Assembly: GCA_964600845.1 (NCBI GenBank) | Contig: CAZRJW010000004.1 | Span: 4,583 to 68,582, forward strand | Source of the DNA: JAGOTP01 sp964600845 | Lineage (GTDB): Bacteria > Patescibacteriota > Patescibacteriia > 2-12-FULL-60-25 | Direction of reading: 5' to 3' | DNA: 64,000 nt | In this document: positions 34,344-42,267 of the stretch, piece by piece | How positions within the stretch are numbered: position 1 is the stretch's first letter | Layout of the letters: every line of letters begins with the position of its first letter | Made by a program: the position numbers and the translations under genes | The notes under the pieces: model-generated | Databases searched by the model: none | The model's input: the letters and a program-made list of their open reading frames with translations, nothing else | Told to the model about the DNA's origin: nothing

Positions 34344-35603
34344 TTACCGAAACCAACGCTCAACGCCGGGCAGTGCCAGATCTTTCCATGAAGTAAACGG
34401 GAGTTCAATCGAGGGCATTCCCGCTGCGTAGGGGGTTATTTCGTAGGGCTGATAGTACCGAACGAGCGTATTCCCATTCACGTACCATTGATCAAGCGAT
34501 CCGTAGGCGGCGGTTTGAACCGCCTCTTCCTTACTCATCTTTCCAGAGGCGAGTTTTTCCGCCACCTCTCGATCAAACAGCGCTTCCGCATACTCAGACC
34601 GAAGTAGCGCCTGCTGCTCACGCTGGACCCAGGTCGCGAGCGCCTCTGGTCGTACAAGAGTGTTGATCGTTACTTCTTTTCCCGTTGTAAGATCGAATGC
34701 CTGTGACAGACTAAAACTGTTCGGATGTGCCCCACCCGTGAAGGTATAGGTCGCGTACACGAGGGAGAGAAGTCCACGCTCATTTCGATTTACAAGCGTC
34801 GTCGTTTCGTATTCGTAATCATTGAGGCCGTTTTCCTCCTCCTGCGTCGTCGGCTGACTCGCCACCATCTCTTCTTGCATCAACAAACACTCTGCGTGAG
34901 TCTGCTCTACACGCATCTGAAGGGTCGTTGTCGCAACTTCCCCAAGAAAGAATCGGATGCGTTGATTTAGTTCGTTGGCACGCTCGGCCGGGATATAGTT
35001 ACTTGGGAGAATGACCGGGTATTCAAGTGTGGTATGACAGCTCACTCCTTTACGGAAGGCTTGCCCGAGCTCAATCTTTTGAAGCTTGATATTCGCCCCT
35101 TCCTTGGGCAGCTTTGTCGCGAGCTTGATTGGTTGCGAGACCGCCTCTGAAGACCGTTTTACCGATCCCGCAAATTCACCCGTCGTTGATGCGTATCGAC
35201 CTTCAAACACAAAGGTCTCTTCATCCCCTAAATAGAAAGAAAAGATGAGGAGATCATTCGTTGATGTTCCACTAGACCGCCCATAGATCGCCCCCTTTGC
35301 CTTACTGGATTCATATCGACCCCTCATCTGCTCGGTTCCGAGCGTCATGATAAAGGAGGTTTTTCCAAGATCCGGCATCGCCCCCTCAAGGAAGACTAAC
35401 TGTGAGGCGTTCCCCTCAGACAGGACGGTGGAGGTGGGAGACGAAAGAGTCTCTGTCGTCGATGGAGCAACGATGGGTGCCACGACGCCTGGCGTTGATG
35501 TAGACGCGGGAATCGTTCTGTTCACTACCCGCGTACATCCAGCCCCCAACAACGCACAACTCACGACGACGCCCGTGAGAGAAAGGAAAGAGGAATGCAA
35601 CAT
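34344..35603 (-). CDS. DUF3298-type lipoprotein
   Basis: 419 aa from MLHSSFLSLTGVVVSC. The signal peptide ends with lipobox LLGAGC (residues about 17-22), then a Thr/Ser/Pro-rich spacer. The C-terminal half has the DUF3298/RsiV pattern: YPVILPSNYIPAERANELNQ, YTFTGGAHPNSFSLSQAFDL, TGKEVTINTLV and PYEITPYAAGMPSIELPF. RsiV-like domains bind lysozyme in some Firmicutes; no anti-sigma part is present here. It is an exported, probably surface-anchored protein. Confidence 0.78.
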   Translation of the reverse strand: MLHSSFLSLTGVVVSCALLGAGCTRVVNRTIPASTSTPGVVAPIVAPSTTETLSSPTSTVLSEGNASQLVFLEGAMPDLGKTSFIMTLGTEQMRGRYESSKAKGAIYGRSSGTSTNDLLIFSFYLGDEETFVFEGRYASTTGEFAGSVKRSSEAVSQPIKLATKLPKEGANIKLQKIELGQAFRKGVSCHTTLEYPVILPSNYIPAERANELNQRIRFFLGEVATTTLQMRVEQTHAECLLMQEEMVASQPTTQEEENGLNDYEYETTTLVNRNERGLLSLVYATYTFTGGAHPNSFSLSQAFDLTTGKEVTINTLVRPEALATWVQREQQALLRSEYAEALFDREVAEKLASGKMSKEEAVQTAAYGSLDQWYVNGNTLVRYYQPYEITPYAAGMPSIELPFTSWKDLALPGVERWFR

Positions 35604-35616
35604 AGAGAAAATACGG

Positions 35617-36090
35617 TTAGATGTGGCAGGATCCGCCATTTTTCAGGAAATATTTCTGATGATAGTCCTCGGCACGGTTAAACTCCTGAGCCGGCACAAT
35701 TTCTGTAACGATCGGCATCTTCCAGACCCCAGAGGCTTCGAGTGCCGTTTTTGACGCCTGCGCCGCTTCCATCTGTGCCTCCGTATGCGTGAAGATCACG
35801 GAACGATACTGCGTGCCGAAATCAGGCCCTTGTTGATTTGGCGTCGTTGGATTGTGATTCTCCCAAAAGAGCTTGAGCAACGCCTCGTAGGAAACACTCT
35901 CGGGATCAAACGCTACGTGCACTACTTCCGCATGGTCTGTGGTCCCGCTACAGACTTGTTCGTAGGTTGGATGATCGATACTGCCACCCATATACCCTAC
36001 CGCCGTCTCAAGCACCCCCGGAACCTGACGGAAACGCTCCTCGACGCCCCAAAAACAACCCGCTCCAAACGTCGCGTATTCTGTTGCCAT
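35617..36090 (-). CDS. msrA: Peptide methionine sulfoxide reductase MsrA
   Basis: 157 aa from MATEYATFGAGCFWG. The catalytic Cys is in GCFWG (residue about 12). The rest matches MsrA: VGYMGGSIDHPTYEQVCSG, HAEVVHVAFDPE, FWENHNPTTPNQQGPDFGTQYRS (two adjoining segments), then YHQKYF. It reduces S-methionine sulfoxide. The start was placed at the family-like MATEYA rather than an upstream in-frame ATG. The msrB gene lies just upstream on the same strand (8-nt gap). Confidence 0.95.
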   Translation of the reverse strand: MATEYATFGAGCFWGVEERFRQVPGVLETAVGYMGGSIDHPTYEQVCSGTTDHAEVVHVAFDPESVSYEALLKLFWENHNPTTPNQQGPDFGTQYRSVIFTHTEAQMEAAQASKTALEASGVWKMPIVTEIVPAQEFNRAEDYHQKYFLKNGGSCHI

Positions 36091-36098
36091 ACAATTGA

Positions 36099-36485
36099 TT
36101 ATTTTTTGTCTAAGCGTAGACACACCGAATTAATACAAAAGCGCTGCCCACCTTTATCTGCAGGACCGTCATCAAAGACATGCCCTAGGTGCGCCCCGCA
36201 GGCTTTGCAGAGGACTTCTGTTCGCTGCATCCCAAACTCTGTATCTACTTTCAACTCCACGTTCTTGGTATTCGCCGGCTCTGTGAAGCTTGGCCAGCCT
36301 GTTCCGGAATCAAACTTCGCATCAGAAGAAAAGAGCTCCGAACCACAGATCGCGCAGCGATACGTTCCATCTTCATGCGAATTCCAGTATTCCCCCGTAA
36401 AGGGCACTTCCGTCCCTTTCTCAAGCGCTACTCGTTGGAGCTCAGGCGAAAGATCCGCTTTTTTCAAGGGAACATCCGTATTCAT
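36099..36485 (-). CDS. msrB: Peptide methionine sulfoxide reductase MsrB
   Basis: 128 aa from MNTDVPLKKADLSP. Zinc Cys pairs are CAICG and CKACG. The catalytic motif GGQRFCINSVCLRL and GWPSFTEP are present. It reduces R-methionine sulfoxide and forms an operon with msrA for repair of oxidised proteins. It is divergent from the gene at 36554; the two starts are about 70 nt apart. Confidence 0.95.
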   Translation of the reverse strand: MNTDVPLKKADLSPELQRVALEKGTEVPFTGEYWNSHEDGTYRCAICGSELFSSDAKFDSGTGWPSFTEPANTKNVELKVDTEFGMQRTEVLCKACGAHLGHVFDDGPADKGGQRFCINSVCLRLDKK

Positions 36486-36553
36486 ACCCCCGAGGTTAAC
36501 ATACACCCGCTAAAACCTACAGGTTCGCTCAGGGTAGGGTATACTTTGACTCT

Positions 36554-37120
36554 ATGGATATTCTTTCGCATGGGCTCTGGGCAGTCGCGATCGCTCGTGG
36601 GGCAAACCTCAAAACAGGAAAACGCGTGATGCGGTCCGGACTCGCCTTCTTTTTTGGGATCTTCCCAGATGTCTTTGCGTTCGCTATTCCCATGCTGGTA
36701 CTGCTCTGGGGCTTCATGAGCGGAGACACCTCCCTCTCCACCTCCTCAACCTCCGCCGGTCCACCTTCACTCGGTTCACCCGCGATGCTGAGCCTCGCGT
36801 ATACCCTCTATAATTTTAGTCACAGTCTTGTTGTATTCGCCATCATCTTCCTCGTCGTCACCCTCATCCGAGGCCGTCGGCCCCTTTGGGAAATGAGTGG
36901 TTGGCTCTTTCACATCTTATGCGACATCCCGACCCACACGGGGGAATTTTTCCCAACCCCTGTCTTCTGGCCCCTCTCTGACTGGCGGTTCGACGGGTTT
37001 TCATGGGGTCGCCCCTGGTTTATCCTTGCGAACTATGGCGCGCTCCTCGTCGTACATCTCTTCCTGACCTGGAAGAGCCGTTCCAGAAAACACTCATCCC
37101 CTCCCCATGCGACTCCCTAA
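36554..37120 (+). CDS. DUF457/YdjM-like membrane hydrolase family protein
   Basis: 188 aa with four or five membrane segments. Conserved His/Asp motifs lie near membrane ends: MDILSHGLWA, GIFPDVFAF, YNFSHSLVVF, HILCDIPTHTGEFF and FWPLSDW. These match the metal-dependent membrane hydrolase group around YdjM (DUF457). The substrate is unknown. TATACT lies 8 nt before ATG (leaderless). The last 14 bp overlap the following Gre-factor gene, so the two are translationally coupled. Confidence 0.72.
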   Translation: MDILSHGLWAVAIARGANLKTGKRVMRSGLAFFFGIFPDVFAFAIPMLVLLWGFMSGDTSLSTSSTSAGPPSLGSPAMLSLAYTLYNFSHSLVVFAIIFLVVTLIRGRRPLWEMSGWLFHILCDIPTHTGEFFPTPVFWPLSDWRFDGFSWGRPWFILANYGALLVVHLFLTWKSRSRKHSSPPHATP

Positions 37121-37619
37121 ACGTCGGCACGAACTCCTCAAAACCTACGAGGAAGATGGGCTTCCCGTCTATCTCACCGCCGAAGGAGCTCGTCGACTCG
37201 AAGCAGAATTGAAACGCCTCGAGACGAAAGATCAAAAACAAGCGATCGAAGACGTGGCACGTACCGGCGCGTTTGGAGATCGTTCGGAGAATGCCGAGTA
37301 CCAAGAAGCAAAACATCGCCTCACTCGCACACATAGCCGTATCTTCTACATCAAGGAACGCTTGAAGCGGGTCGTCGTTATTCGCAAGACCCAAAAGACC
37401 GCGCAGGTCATCGCACTCGGATCGACGGTCGTGCTTCAAACAGGCGACAAAGAACGCACCTATGAAATTGTTGGCCCTTCAGAATCGAGCCCTACCCACG
37501 GTCGCATCTCGCACGTCTCCCCCTTGGGCGAAGCGCTTCTCGGACATGTCGTGGGAGACTCTGTAGACATTCAAACCGCGAACGGAAAAACGACCTATCT
37601 CATTCTTGGCATCCACTAA
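37107..37619 (+). CDS. GreA/GreB-family transcription factor (second paralogue)
   Basis: 170 aa. The N-terminal extension MRLPKRRHELLKTYEEDG resembles GreB or Gre-like factors. The coiled coil with tip motif GDRSENAEYQEAK and the C-terminal FKBP-like domain (GSTVVLQTGDKERTYEIVG, VSPLGEALLGHVVGD) follow. The tip acidic residue region is conserved, so cleavage stimulation is plausible. The window therefore carries two Gre proteins (see 6360). It ends at a bidirectional terminator. Confidence 0.88.
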   Translation: MRLPKRRHELLKTYEEDGLPVYLTAEGARRLEAELKRLETKDQKQAIEDVARTGAFGDRSENAEYQEAKHRLTRTHSRIFYIKERLKRVVVIRKTQKTAQVIALGSTVVLQTGDKERTYEIVGPSESSPTHGRISHVSPLGEALLGHVVGDSVDIQTANGKTTYLILGIH

Positions 37620-37622
37620 AAC

Positions 37623-37652
37623 AAAAACCCTCAGCCAACGCTGAGGGTTTTT
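37623..37652. terminator. Bidirectional terminator after the second gre gene
   Basis: A perfect 12-bp stem AAAAACCCTCAG / CTGAGGGTTTTT, loop CCAACG, between convergent genes. Confidence 0.9.
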
Positions 37653-37674
37653 GGTATCTAGATCAACTGTTGTT

Positions 37675-37923
37675 TTAACGTTTTATTGCTTTGACGAGCG
37701 CGATGAGCACAACTGCACCGAGAAGCGCGACAATGAAGCTATACAAGTTGAAACCCGTGATTCCTGTCTTTCCAATGAACGACATGATCCACCCGCCAAG
37801 AACTGCACCAACGATCCCCACAACGATGTTCAGCAGAGATCCTTGTTGTCCGTCCGTCTTCATGATGAGCGACGCAATCCAGCCGACAAGCGCGCCAAAG
37901 ATGATCCAAAGAATAATACCCAT
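37675..37923 (-). CDS. GlsB/YeaQ/YmgE-family small membrane protein
   Basis: 82 aa, three hydrophobic segments with glycine-rich repeats: MGIILWIIFGALVGWIASL, LLNIVVGIVGAVLGGWIM and LYSFIVALLGAVVLIALV. This is the transglycosylase-associated (Pfam) stress-membrane family. Its precise function is unknown. It is a single gene between terminators. Confidence 0.88.
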   Translation of the reverse strand: MGIILWIIFGALVGWIASLIMKTDGQQGSLLNIVVGIVGAVLGGWIMSFIGKTGITGFNLYSFIVALLGAVVLIALVKAIKR

Positions 37924-37981
37924 AGAATCGGAGTCTTTAGGTTACGTCAGACTTCCACTGTCTCCCTATTCTTTTATAACG

Positions 37982-39226
37982 TCAAGGAAGCTGTGCACAG
38001 ACACTTCCCCCAACAAGTCGTCCGGTTGCCCAAGACGCTTGGAGATTGAACCCTCCGGTGAATCCATCGACATCGAGAATTTCTCCCGCAAAAAATAATC
38101 CCGGGCAGAGCTTTGATTCCATTGTGCTCGGATCAACTTCCTTCAGATCAACGCCACCCGCCGTGACGAACTCATCCCCTGCTCCGCGCGCAACAACATG
38201 TAATTTGATATTCTTTAGCCAACCCACCACCTGAAGCAACTCTTTCTTTGAAAACTCAGCGGCGTGCTTCTCCAATGAGAATGACAGCTCATGGCACAGA
38301 ATCTCTATCAAGGACTTTGGAACAAACCCTGTTAATCCGTTTGGAAGATTCTTCTTGGGCGTTTGCGCAATCCGTTCTCCGAGTGCTCGCAACAACTCCT
38401 CCGGTGAGTCGTCTGGGAACAGGTCGATGGAAATTTCAAGCGGATGCACTTGGTCATAGAGCTCAAACGCGACTAAGCCCGACACAGCAAAGACTGCCGG
38501 TCCGCTCACGCCCTTATGCGTGAACAAAAAGGGACCGGTCCAAGAATAGCTCTTCTCCCGTTTCGCCGTGATCTTCGCTTTTTCGAAGGAGAGCCCAGAG
38601 ATTTCTGCCGTCCATTTTTCGAGTGTAAAAAAGGCGTTCAAACTGGCGGCAAGTGGCGTGATAGTGTGACCCAAGGTTTGGGCAAAGGCATAGCCATCTC
38701 CTGTTGAGCCCGTGTGACGATACGCTTGACCACCGGTCGTAAGCACAAGCCGGTCGACCACGAGCGGCTCGGCCGTATCTTTGAAGAAGATCTGAAATTG
38801 CTCTCCGTACTTCTCTACACGGATCGCATTCGCTTTCAGCCACACCTGAACAGAGGACGTCTCAAACAGGCGCTCAAAAACCCCAACAACATCTTTTCCA
38901 TCGTTTGATTGGGGGAAGACTCGCAGATCTTCTTCGACCTTGAGCGGCACGCCGTGATCTTCGAACCAGGTAAACACTTTTTCTGGAGGAAAGGCGTACA
39001 TCGCCGAGGAGAGGAACTTATTTCCGCGAGGATAGCGCGTCAGGACCGTACGGACGTCCGTGATCCCTGTCGTCACGTTACACCGTCCACCGCCGGAAAT
39101 AATCACCTTCTTCCCGAGCCCATCATTTTTTTCAATCAAAAATACATCCGTCTCTGGATGTGCTTCGAGAAGCGTTGCGGCCGTCATCAGCCCTGCCGCT
39201 CCCCCACCAATAATTGCAACCTTCAT
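37982..39226 (-). CDS. HI0933/BaiN-family flavoprotein
   Basis: 414 aa. The FAD-binding Rossmann motif is VAIIGGGAAGLMTAATLLE (residues 3-21), then IISGGGRCNVTTG, typical of the HI0933 family, LVLTTGGQAYRHTGSTGDGY, and the C-terminal LFFAGEILDVDGFTGGFNLQ. It is a predicted NAD(P)/FAD-dependent oxidoreductase whose physiological substrate is unknown. TACAAC lies 7 nt before ATG. Confidence 0.9.
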   Translation of the reverse strand: MKVAIIGGGAAGLMTAATLLEAHPETDVFLIEKNDGLGKKVIISGGGRCNVTTGITDVRTVLTRYPRGNKFLSSAMYAFPPEKVFTWFEDHGVPLKVEEDLRVFPQSNDGKDVVGVFERLFETSSVQVWLKANAIRVEKYGEQFQIFFKDTAEPLVVDRLVLTTGGQAYRHTGSTGDGYAFAQTLGHTITPLAASLNAFFTLEKWTAEISGLSFEKAKITAKREKSYSWTGPFLFTHKGVSGPAVFAVSGLVAFELYDQVHPLEISIDLFPDDSPEELLRALGERIAQTPKKNLPNGLTGFVPKSLIEILCHELSFSLEKHAAEFSKKELLQVVGWLKNIKLHVVARGAGDEFVTAGGVDLKEVDPSTMESKLCPGLFFAGEILDVDGFTGGFNLQASWATGRLVGGSVCAQLP

Positions 39227-39270
39227 GGCACAGGTTGTAGCACAGAATCCTTCTCAAGAGCTAGCGCTCT

Positions 39271-40074
39271 TCAGGCGCGAATACGTGACCAACCAAGGCT
39301 TCCGATGAACAGTGCAAGGGCGATCAACACAATCGATCCACCGCTCGGGAGGTCGAAATAGAATGAAGTGAAGAGTCCAATCACGACCGATAGGACTGAA
39401 ATCACGAGCGCGATCCGGAAGGTCCGTGAAAAGCTCTGTTTGAATTGCGTAGCTGTTAAGACCGGAATCACCATGAGCGCTCCCACGAGCAACGTCCCAA
39501 CGATCCGGAGACTGAGCGACACCGTAATTGCTGCTAGAATGACTAACACGGCGTTTAACAGGCGAACAGGCACTCCGTTCGCTCGCGCGAGCTCTTCGTC
39601 GTAGGCGACCAAGAAAAAGGTCTTGAAGCCAGCGAGAACAATCCCGAGGACCGCCAGCCCGAAGACACCAATCAGCCAAAGGTCAAACAAGGTGACGGTC
39701 GTGATGCTTCCGAAGAGAATGCTGAGCAAGTTCGCACTCTGCCCACGCGTGAATCCAAAGAGGATAATCGCCAGCGCCAAACTCCCGGAGAGAACCAATG
39801 CGAGCAATGACTCTCCAAACAATTTCCGACGGGTACGCAGCTCTTCAATACCCAAGGCAGCGACGGACGACGTAATCAACGCGCCGACCATCGGATTGAT
39901 CCCTACCAAGGCGCTCAGCGCGACTCCGACCAGAGAAACGTGCGAGAGCGTATCTGCTAAGAGCGAATAGCGTTTTACCACCAGAAAAATACCGATCGCA
40001 GGTGCAAGAATCGCGATCATCAATCCGGCCGCAAAGGCGCGGAGCATGAAGTCGTACTGGAAGATCTCAAGCAT
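39271..40074 (-). CDS. znuB: Metal ABC importer permease (ZnuB/MntB-like)
   Basis: 267 aa with about eight membrane segments. ABC-3 family features: FLVVKRYSLLADTLSHVSLVGVALSALVG (split; DTLSHVSLVGVAL is the core), TVSLSLRIVGTLLVGALMVIP and FYFDLPSGGSIVL. It forms the channel of the zinc/manganese importer with the two upstream genes (ATG 3 nt after the ATPase stop). Confidence 0.9.
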   Translation of the reverse strand: MLEIFQYDFMLRAFAAGLMIAILAPAIGIFLVVKRYSLLADTLSHVSLVGVALSALVGINPMVGALITSSVAALGIEELRTRRKLFGESLLALVLSGSLALAIILFGFTRGQSANLLSILFGSITTVTLFDLWLIGVFGLAVLGIVLAGFKTFFLVAYDEELARANGVPVRLLNAVLVILAAITVSLSLRIVGTLLVGALMVIPVLTATQFKQSFSRTFRIALVISVLSVVIGLFTSFYFDLPSGGSIVLIALALFIGSLGWSRIRA

Positions 40075-40077
40075 AGG

Positions 40078-40830
40078 TTAGGCGTGACGATGGATATGCG
40101 TGATCTTCTTTCCGTAGATCCCATCGATCACATGCGGTTCGTGGAGCATGGAAGGCGCTCCCGAGCACAATAACCCACGATTCAAACACAAGATGGATTT
40201 CACCTCTTCCGCAATCGCATCGATGTCGTGGGAGACAAAGAGAATGGTGAGTTTTTGTTTTGTATTGAGCTCTTTCAGGAAGGTGTAAAATTCCGCTTGT
40301 GTCTTTACGTCTACCCCCACGAATGGCTCATCGAGGATCAAGAGCTTCGGCTCGCTTGCGAGGGCGCGCGCTACGTAGACACGCTGACGCTGACCGCCCG
40401 AAAGGCTGCTCATCAGCCGATCTTTCAGATCCAGGATCCCTGCCACCTGGAGCGCCTCACGGATCGCCTTCTGGTCGCGGATGGTCAATCGTCCGAAGAT
40501 TCCTCGCTTCACCGTTCGACCGCTCTCAACAATCTCAGTCACCGTTGCAGGAAAAGCCGCCTGATCTTGCGAGATACGCTGAGGCACATAGCCAATCACT
40601 GCCTGATTCTTGGCCACGGTCGGCGCTAAGTTCGCAATTTTCACCTCACCTGAGGTTGGACGCAACAATCCAACCAATATTTTTAGAAGCGTCGTCTTAC
40701 CTCCGCCGTTTGGCCCCACAATCCCGACATAATCCCCCGCCTCAATCGAAAATGACACATTCTCTAACACGAGATTGTGGTCGTAAGCGAAGCAGACATC
40801 ACGCGCTTCGATCAGCGGATGGGTGCTCAT
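40078..40830 (-). CDS. znuC: Metal ABC importer ATPase (ZnuC/MntA-like)
   Basis: 250 aa. Walker A GIVGPNGGGKTTLLK, Q-loop GYVPQRI, signature LSGGQRQRVYVARAL, Walker B LLILDEPFVGVD and H-loop FVSHDIDAI are present, with a His-containing C-terminus (KKITHIHRHA) as in zinc-type ATPases. Its ATG overlaps the substrate-binding protein stop by 4 bp. Confidence 0.92.
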   Translation of the reverse strand: MSTHPLIEARDVCFAYDHNLVLENVSFSIEAGDYVGIVGPNGGGKTTLLKILVGLLRPTSGEVKIANLAPTVAKNQAVIGYVPQRISQDQAAFPATVTEIVESGRTVKRGIFGRLTIRDQKAIREALQVAGILDLKDRLMSSLSGGQRQRVYVARALASEPKLLILDEPFVGVDVKTQAEFYTFLKELNTKQKLTILFVSHDIDAIAEEVKSILCLNRGLLCSGAPSMLHEPHVIDGIYGKKITHIHRHA

Positions 40831-41762
40831 ACGCAGGTTAATGCCGTTCGTAAGGCACGTAAGTTCTCTTCCATTACTTGAATATACTCCTTCCCCGACC
40901 GAAGGTCTTCTTCCGTTAGTCCCTCGATTGGATTCAAGACCGCCGTTCCAACCCCCACCTCCGAGGCGACCGTTTCAGCAAACTTTGGACTCACCAGCGT
41001 CTCAAAGAAAATCGTCTTCACTCCCTTCTGTTTTGCGAGCGTCGAGACTTCCGCGATCTTCTGCGGCGAAGGATCTTCTTCTGGCGACAAGCCGAGAATA
41101 TAGTAGTTTGTTAGATTGTAGCGCTTCGCAAGGTAGCGGAACGCGTTATGCGACGTCACAATCTCCCGTCGTTCACAGCGTGCCAGCCCTGCCCGGTAGG
41201 CCTCGTCTAGCGCCTTCAGACGAGCAACATAGGCATCTTTCTGCGCTATGAACCGAGCTGCATCTGGCGAGCTCTGAGACAGTGCTGTGGCAATCGCCTC
41301 CGAGATCTGGGCTGCAAACACTGGATCGAGCCACACATGCGGATCGAGCCCTTCCCCCTCTTCCGATGGCAATACCGCGATCCCTTCACTCAGGATCAAT
41401 ACACGAATCTGCTTCGCCCGCAGCCCATCCACCACTTTTTCCGCCCAAGGATCCACGCCATTTCCATTGATCAGCACCAGGTCCGCCTTCTGCATCTTCA
41501 CGAGATCTTGAGGCGTTGGTTCATATTCATGCGGTTCTATCCCCGGTGGCGTGATCGTTATGACCTCAACCAATTCACCTCCTACGTTCTTCGCAAAATC
41601 CCCTAACGGGTAGATCGTGGCCACAATCTGCACCTTTTGATTCGTGCTCATCGGTTTCCTTGTCTCGAAGAAGCGTGAAGCGCTCAATACAAAGACAACG
41701 AGACCGAGGAGAAAAAGGCCTCCCACAATGATCGCAATACGGCTTTTTTGGCTGAAAATCAT
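40827..41762 (-). CDS. znuA: Metal ABC importer substrate-binding protein (ZnuA-like)
   Basis: 311 aa. It has an N-terminal membrane anchor (about residues 9-28) rather than a clear lipobox. The cluster-9 binding-protein pattern is TIYPLGDFAKNVGGE, PHEYEPTPQD (metal His), LDPHVWLDPV (metal His) and VTSHNAFRYLAKRY (metal His), with LNPIEGLTEED at the end. It captures Zn2+ or Mn2+. A short acidic stretch (EEGEGLD) stands in place of a long His-rich loop. A divergent promoter region is shared with the cold-shock gene. Confidence 0.9.
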   Translation of the reverse strand: MIFSQKSRIAIIVGGLFLLGLVVFVLSASRFFETRKPMSTNQKVQIVATIYPLGDFAKNVGGELVEVITITPPGIEPHEYEPTPQDLVKMQKADLVLINGNGVDPWAEKVVDGLRAKQIRVLILSEGIAVLPSEEGEGLDPHVWLDPVFAAQISEAIATALSQSSPDAARFIAQKDAYVARLKALDEAYRAGLARCERREIVTSHNAFRYLAKRYNLTNYYILGLSPEEDPSPQKIAEVSTLAKQKGVKTIFFETLVSPKFAETVASEVGVGTAVLNPIEGLTEEDLRSGKEYIQVMEENLRALRTALTCV

Positions 41763-41779
41763 AGGATTATCTGCTCTTC

Positions 41780-41808
41780 AGCTTATTGCAAGTAATTCGC
41801 ATTGTCAA
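41780..41808 (-). promoter_or_regulatory. znuABC promoter with palindrome at the -35
   Basis: Minus strand TTGACA (41808-41803), 17-bp spacer, TAAGCT (41785-41780), 17 nt before ATG. The -35 lies inside CATTGTCAATG (41800-41810), an 11-bp palindrome that could be a metal-repressor (Zur/DtxR-type) site. Confidence 0.5.
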
Positions 41809-41826
41809 TGTGACGGAGATGAAACA

Positions 41827-41855
41827 TTGACATTTTTTGGCTTTTCTGCTATCCT
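41827..41855 (+). promoter_or_regulatory. Consensus promoter of the cold-shock gene
   Basis: TTGACA (41827-41832), exact 17-bp spacer, TATCCT (41850-41855). It predicts a start near 41862 and a leader of about 110 nt, long for this window but usual for cold-shock mRNAs, whose leaders fold to sense temperature. Confidence 0.75.
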
Positions 41856-41971
41856 CCATAGTTGAATATACCTATCTTCTAAACGAAGAGCAGCAAAGTC
41901 GTAGATTTTCGCCGCCGTAGCATAACGCCGTAGTATATTTCACACTTTATTCCTTTTTCATTACATATTGT

Positions 41972-42175
41972 ATGAAAGGTATCATTAAGAAGCTCACAGA
42001 TCGCGGATTCGGTTTTATCGGCGCTGAAGGAGAAGCAAAAGACTTGTTCTTCCACAGCAAGTCCCTCGTAGGTGTTATGTTCGATGATCTTCGCGAAGGT
42101 GAAACAGTCACGTTCGAGATCGAGAACTCCCCAAAGGGACCAAGCGCTGTCAACGTTCAGCGCGTACAGGCCTAA
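41972..42175 (+). CDS. csp: Cold-shock domain protein
   Basis: 67 aa, single OB-fold. RNP1-like DRGFGFIGAEG and RNP2-like DLFFHSKSL are present, then REGETVTFEIENSPKGPSAVNV. It binds single-stranded RNA/DNA and melts RNA secondary structure. It differs from E. coli CspA at the start (MKGIIKKLT, with K replacing the usual aromatic W/F near residue 10). A long leader and strong terminator frame it as a monocistronic gene. Confidence 0.92.
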   Translation: MKGIIKKLTDRGFGFIGAEGEAKDLFFHSKSLVGVMFDDLREGETVTFEIENSPKGPSAVNVQRVQA

Positions 42176-42193
42176 TAGCCTCACCGCTCAGAG

Positions 42194-42224
42194 CACCCGT
42201 CATCGAAAGATGGCGGGTGTTTTG
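42194..42224 (+). terminator. Terminator of the cold-shock gene
   Basis: An 11-bp stem CACCCGTCATC / GATGGCGGGTG with a GAAA tetraloop followed by TTTT. Confidence 0.88.
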
Positions 42225-42267
42225 TATTCTTTGACGCCTCGTGGAGCCCGTTCTATCTTTGTTCGAT

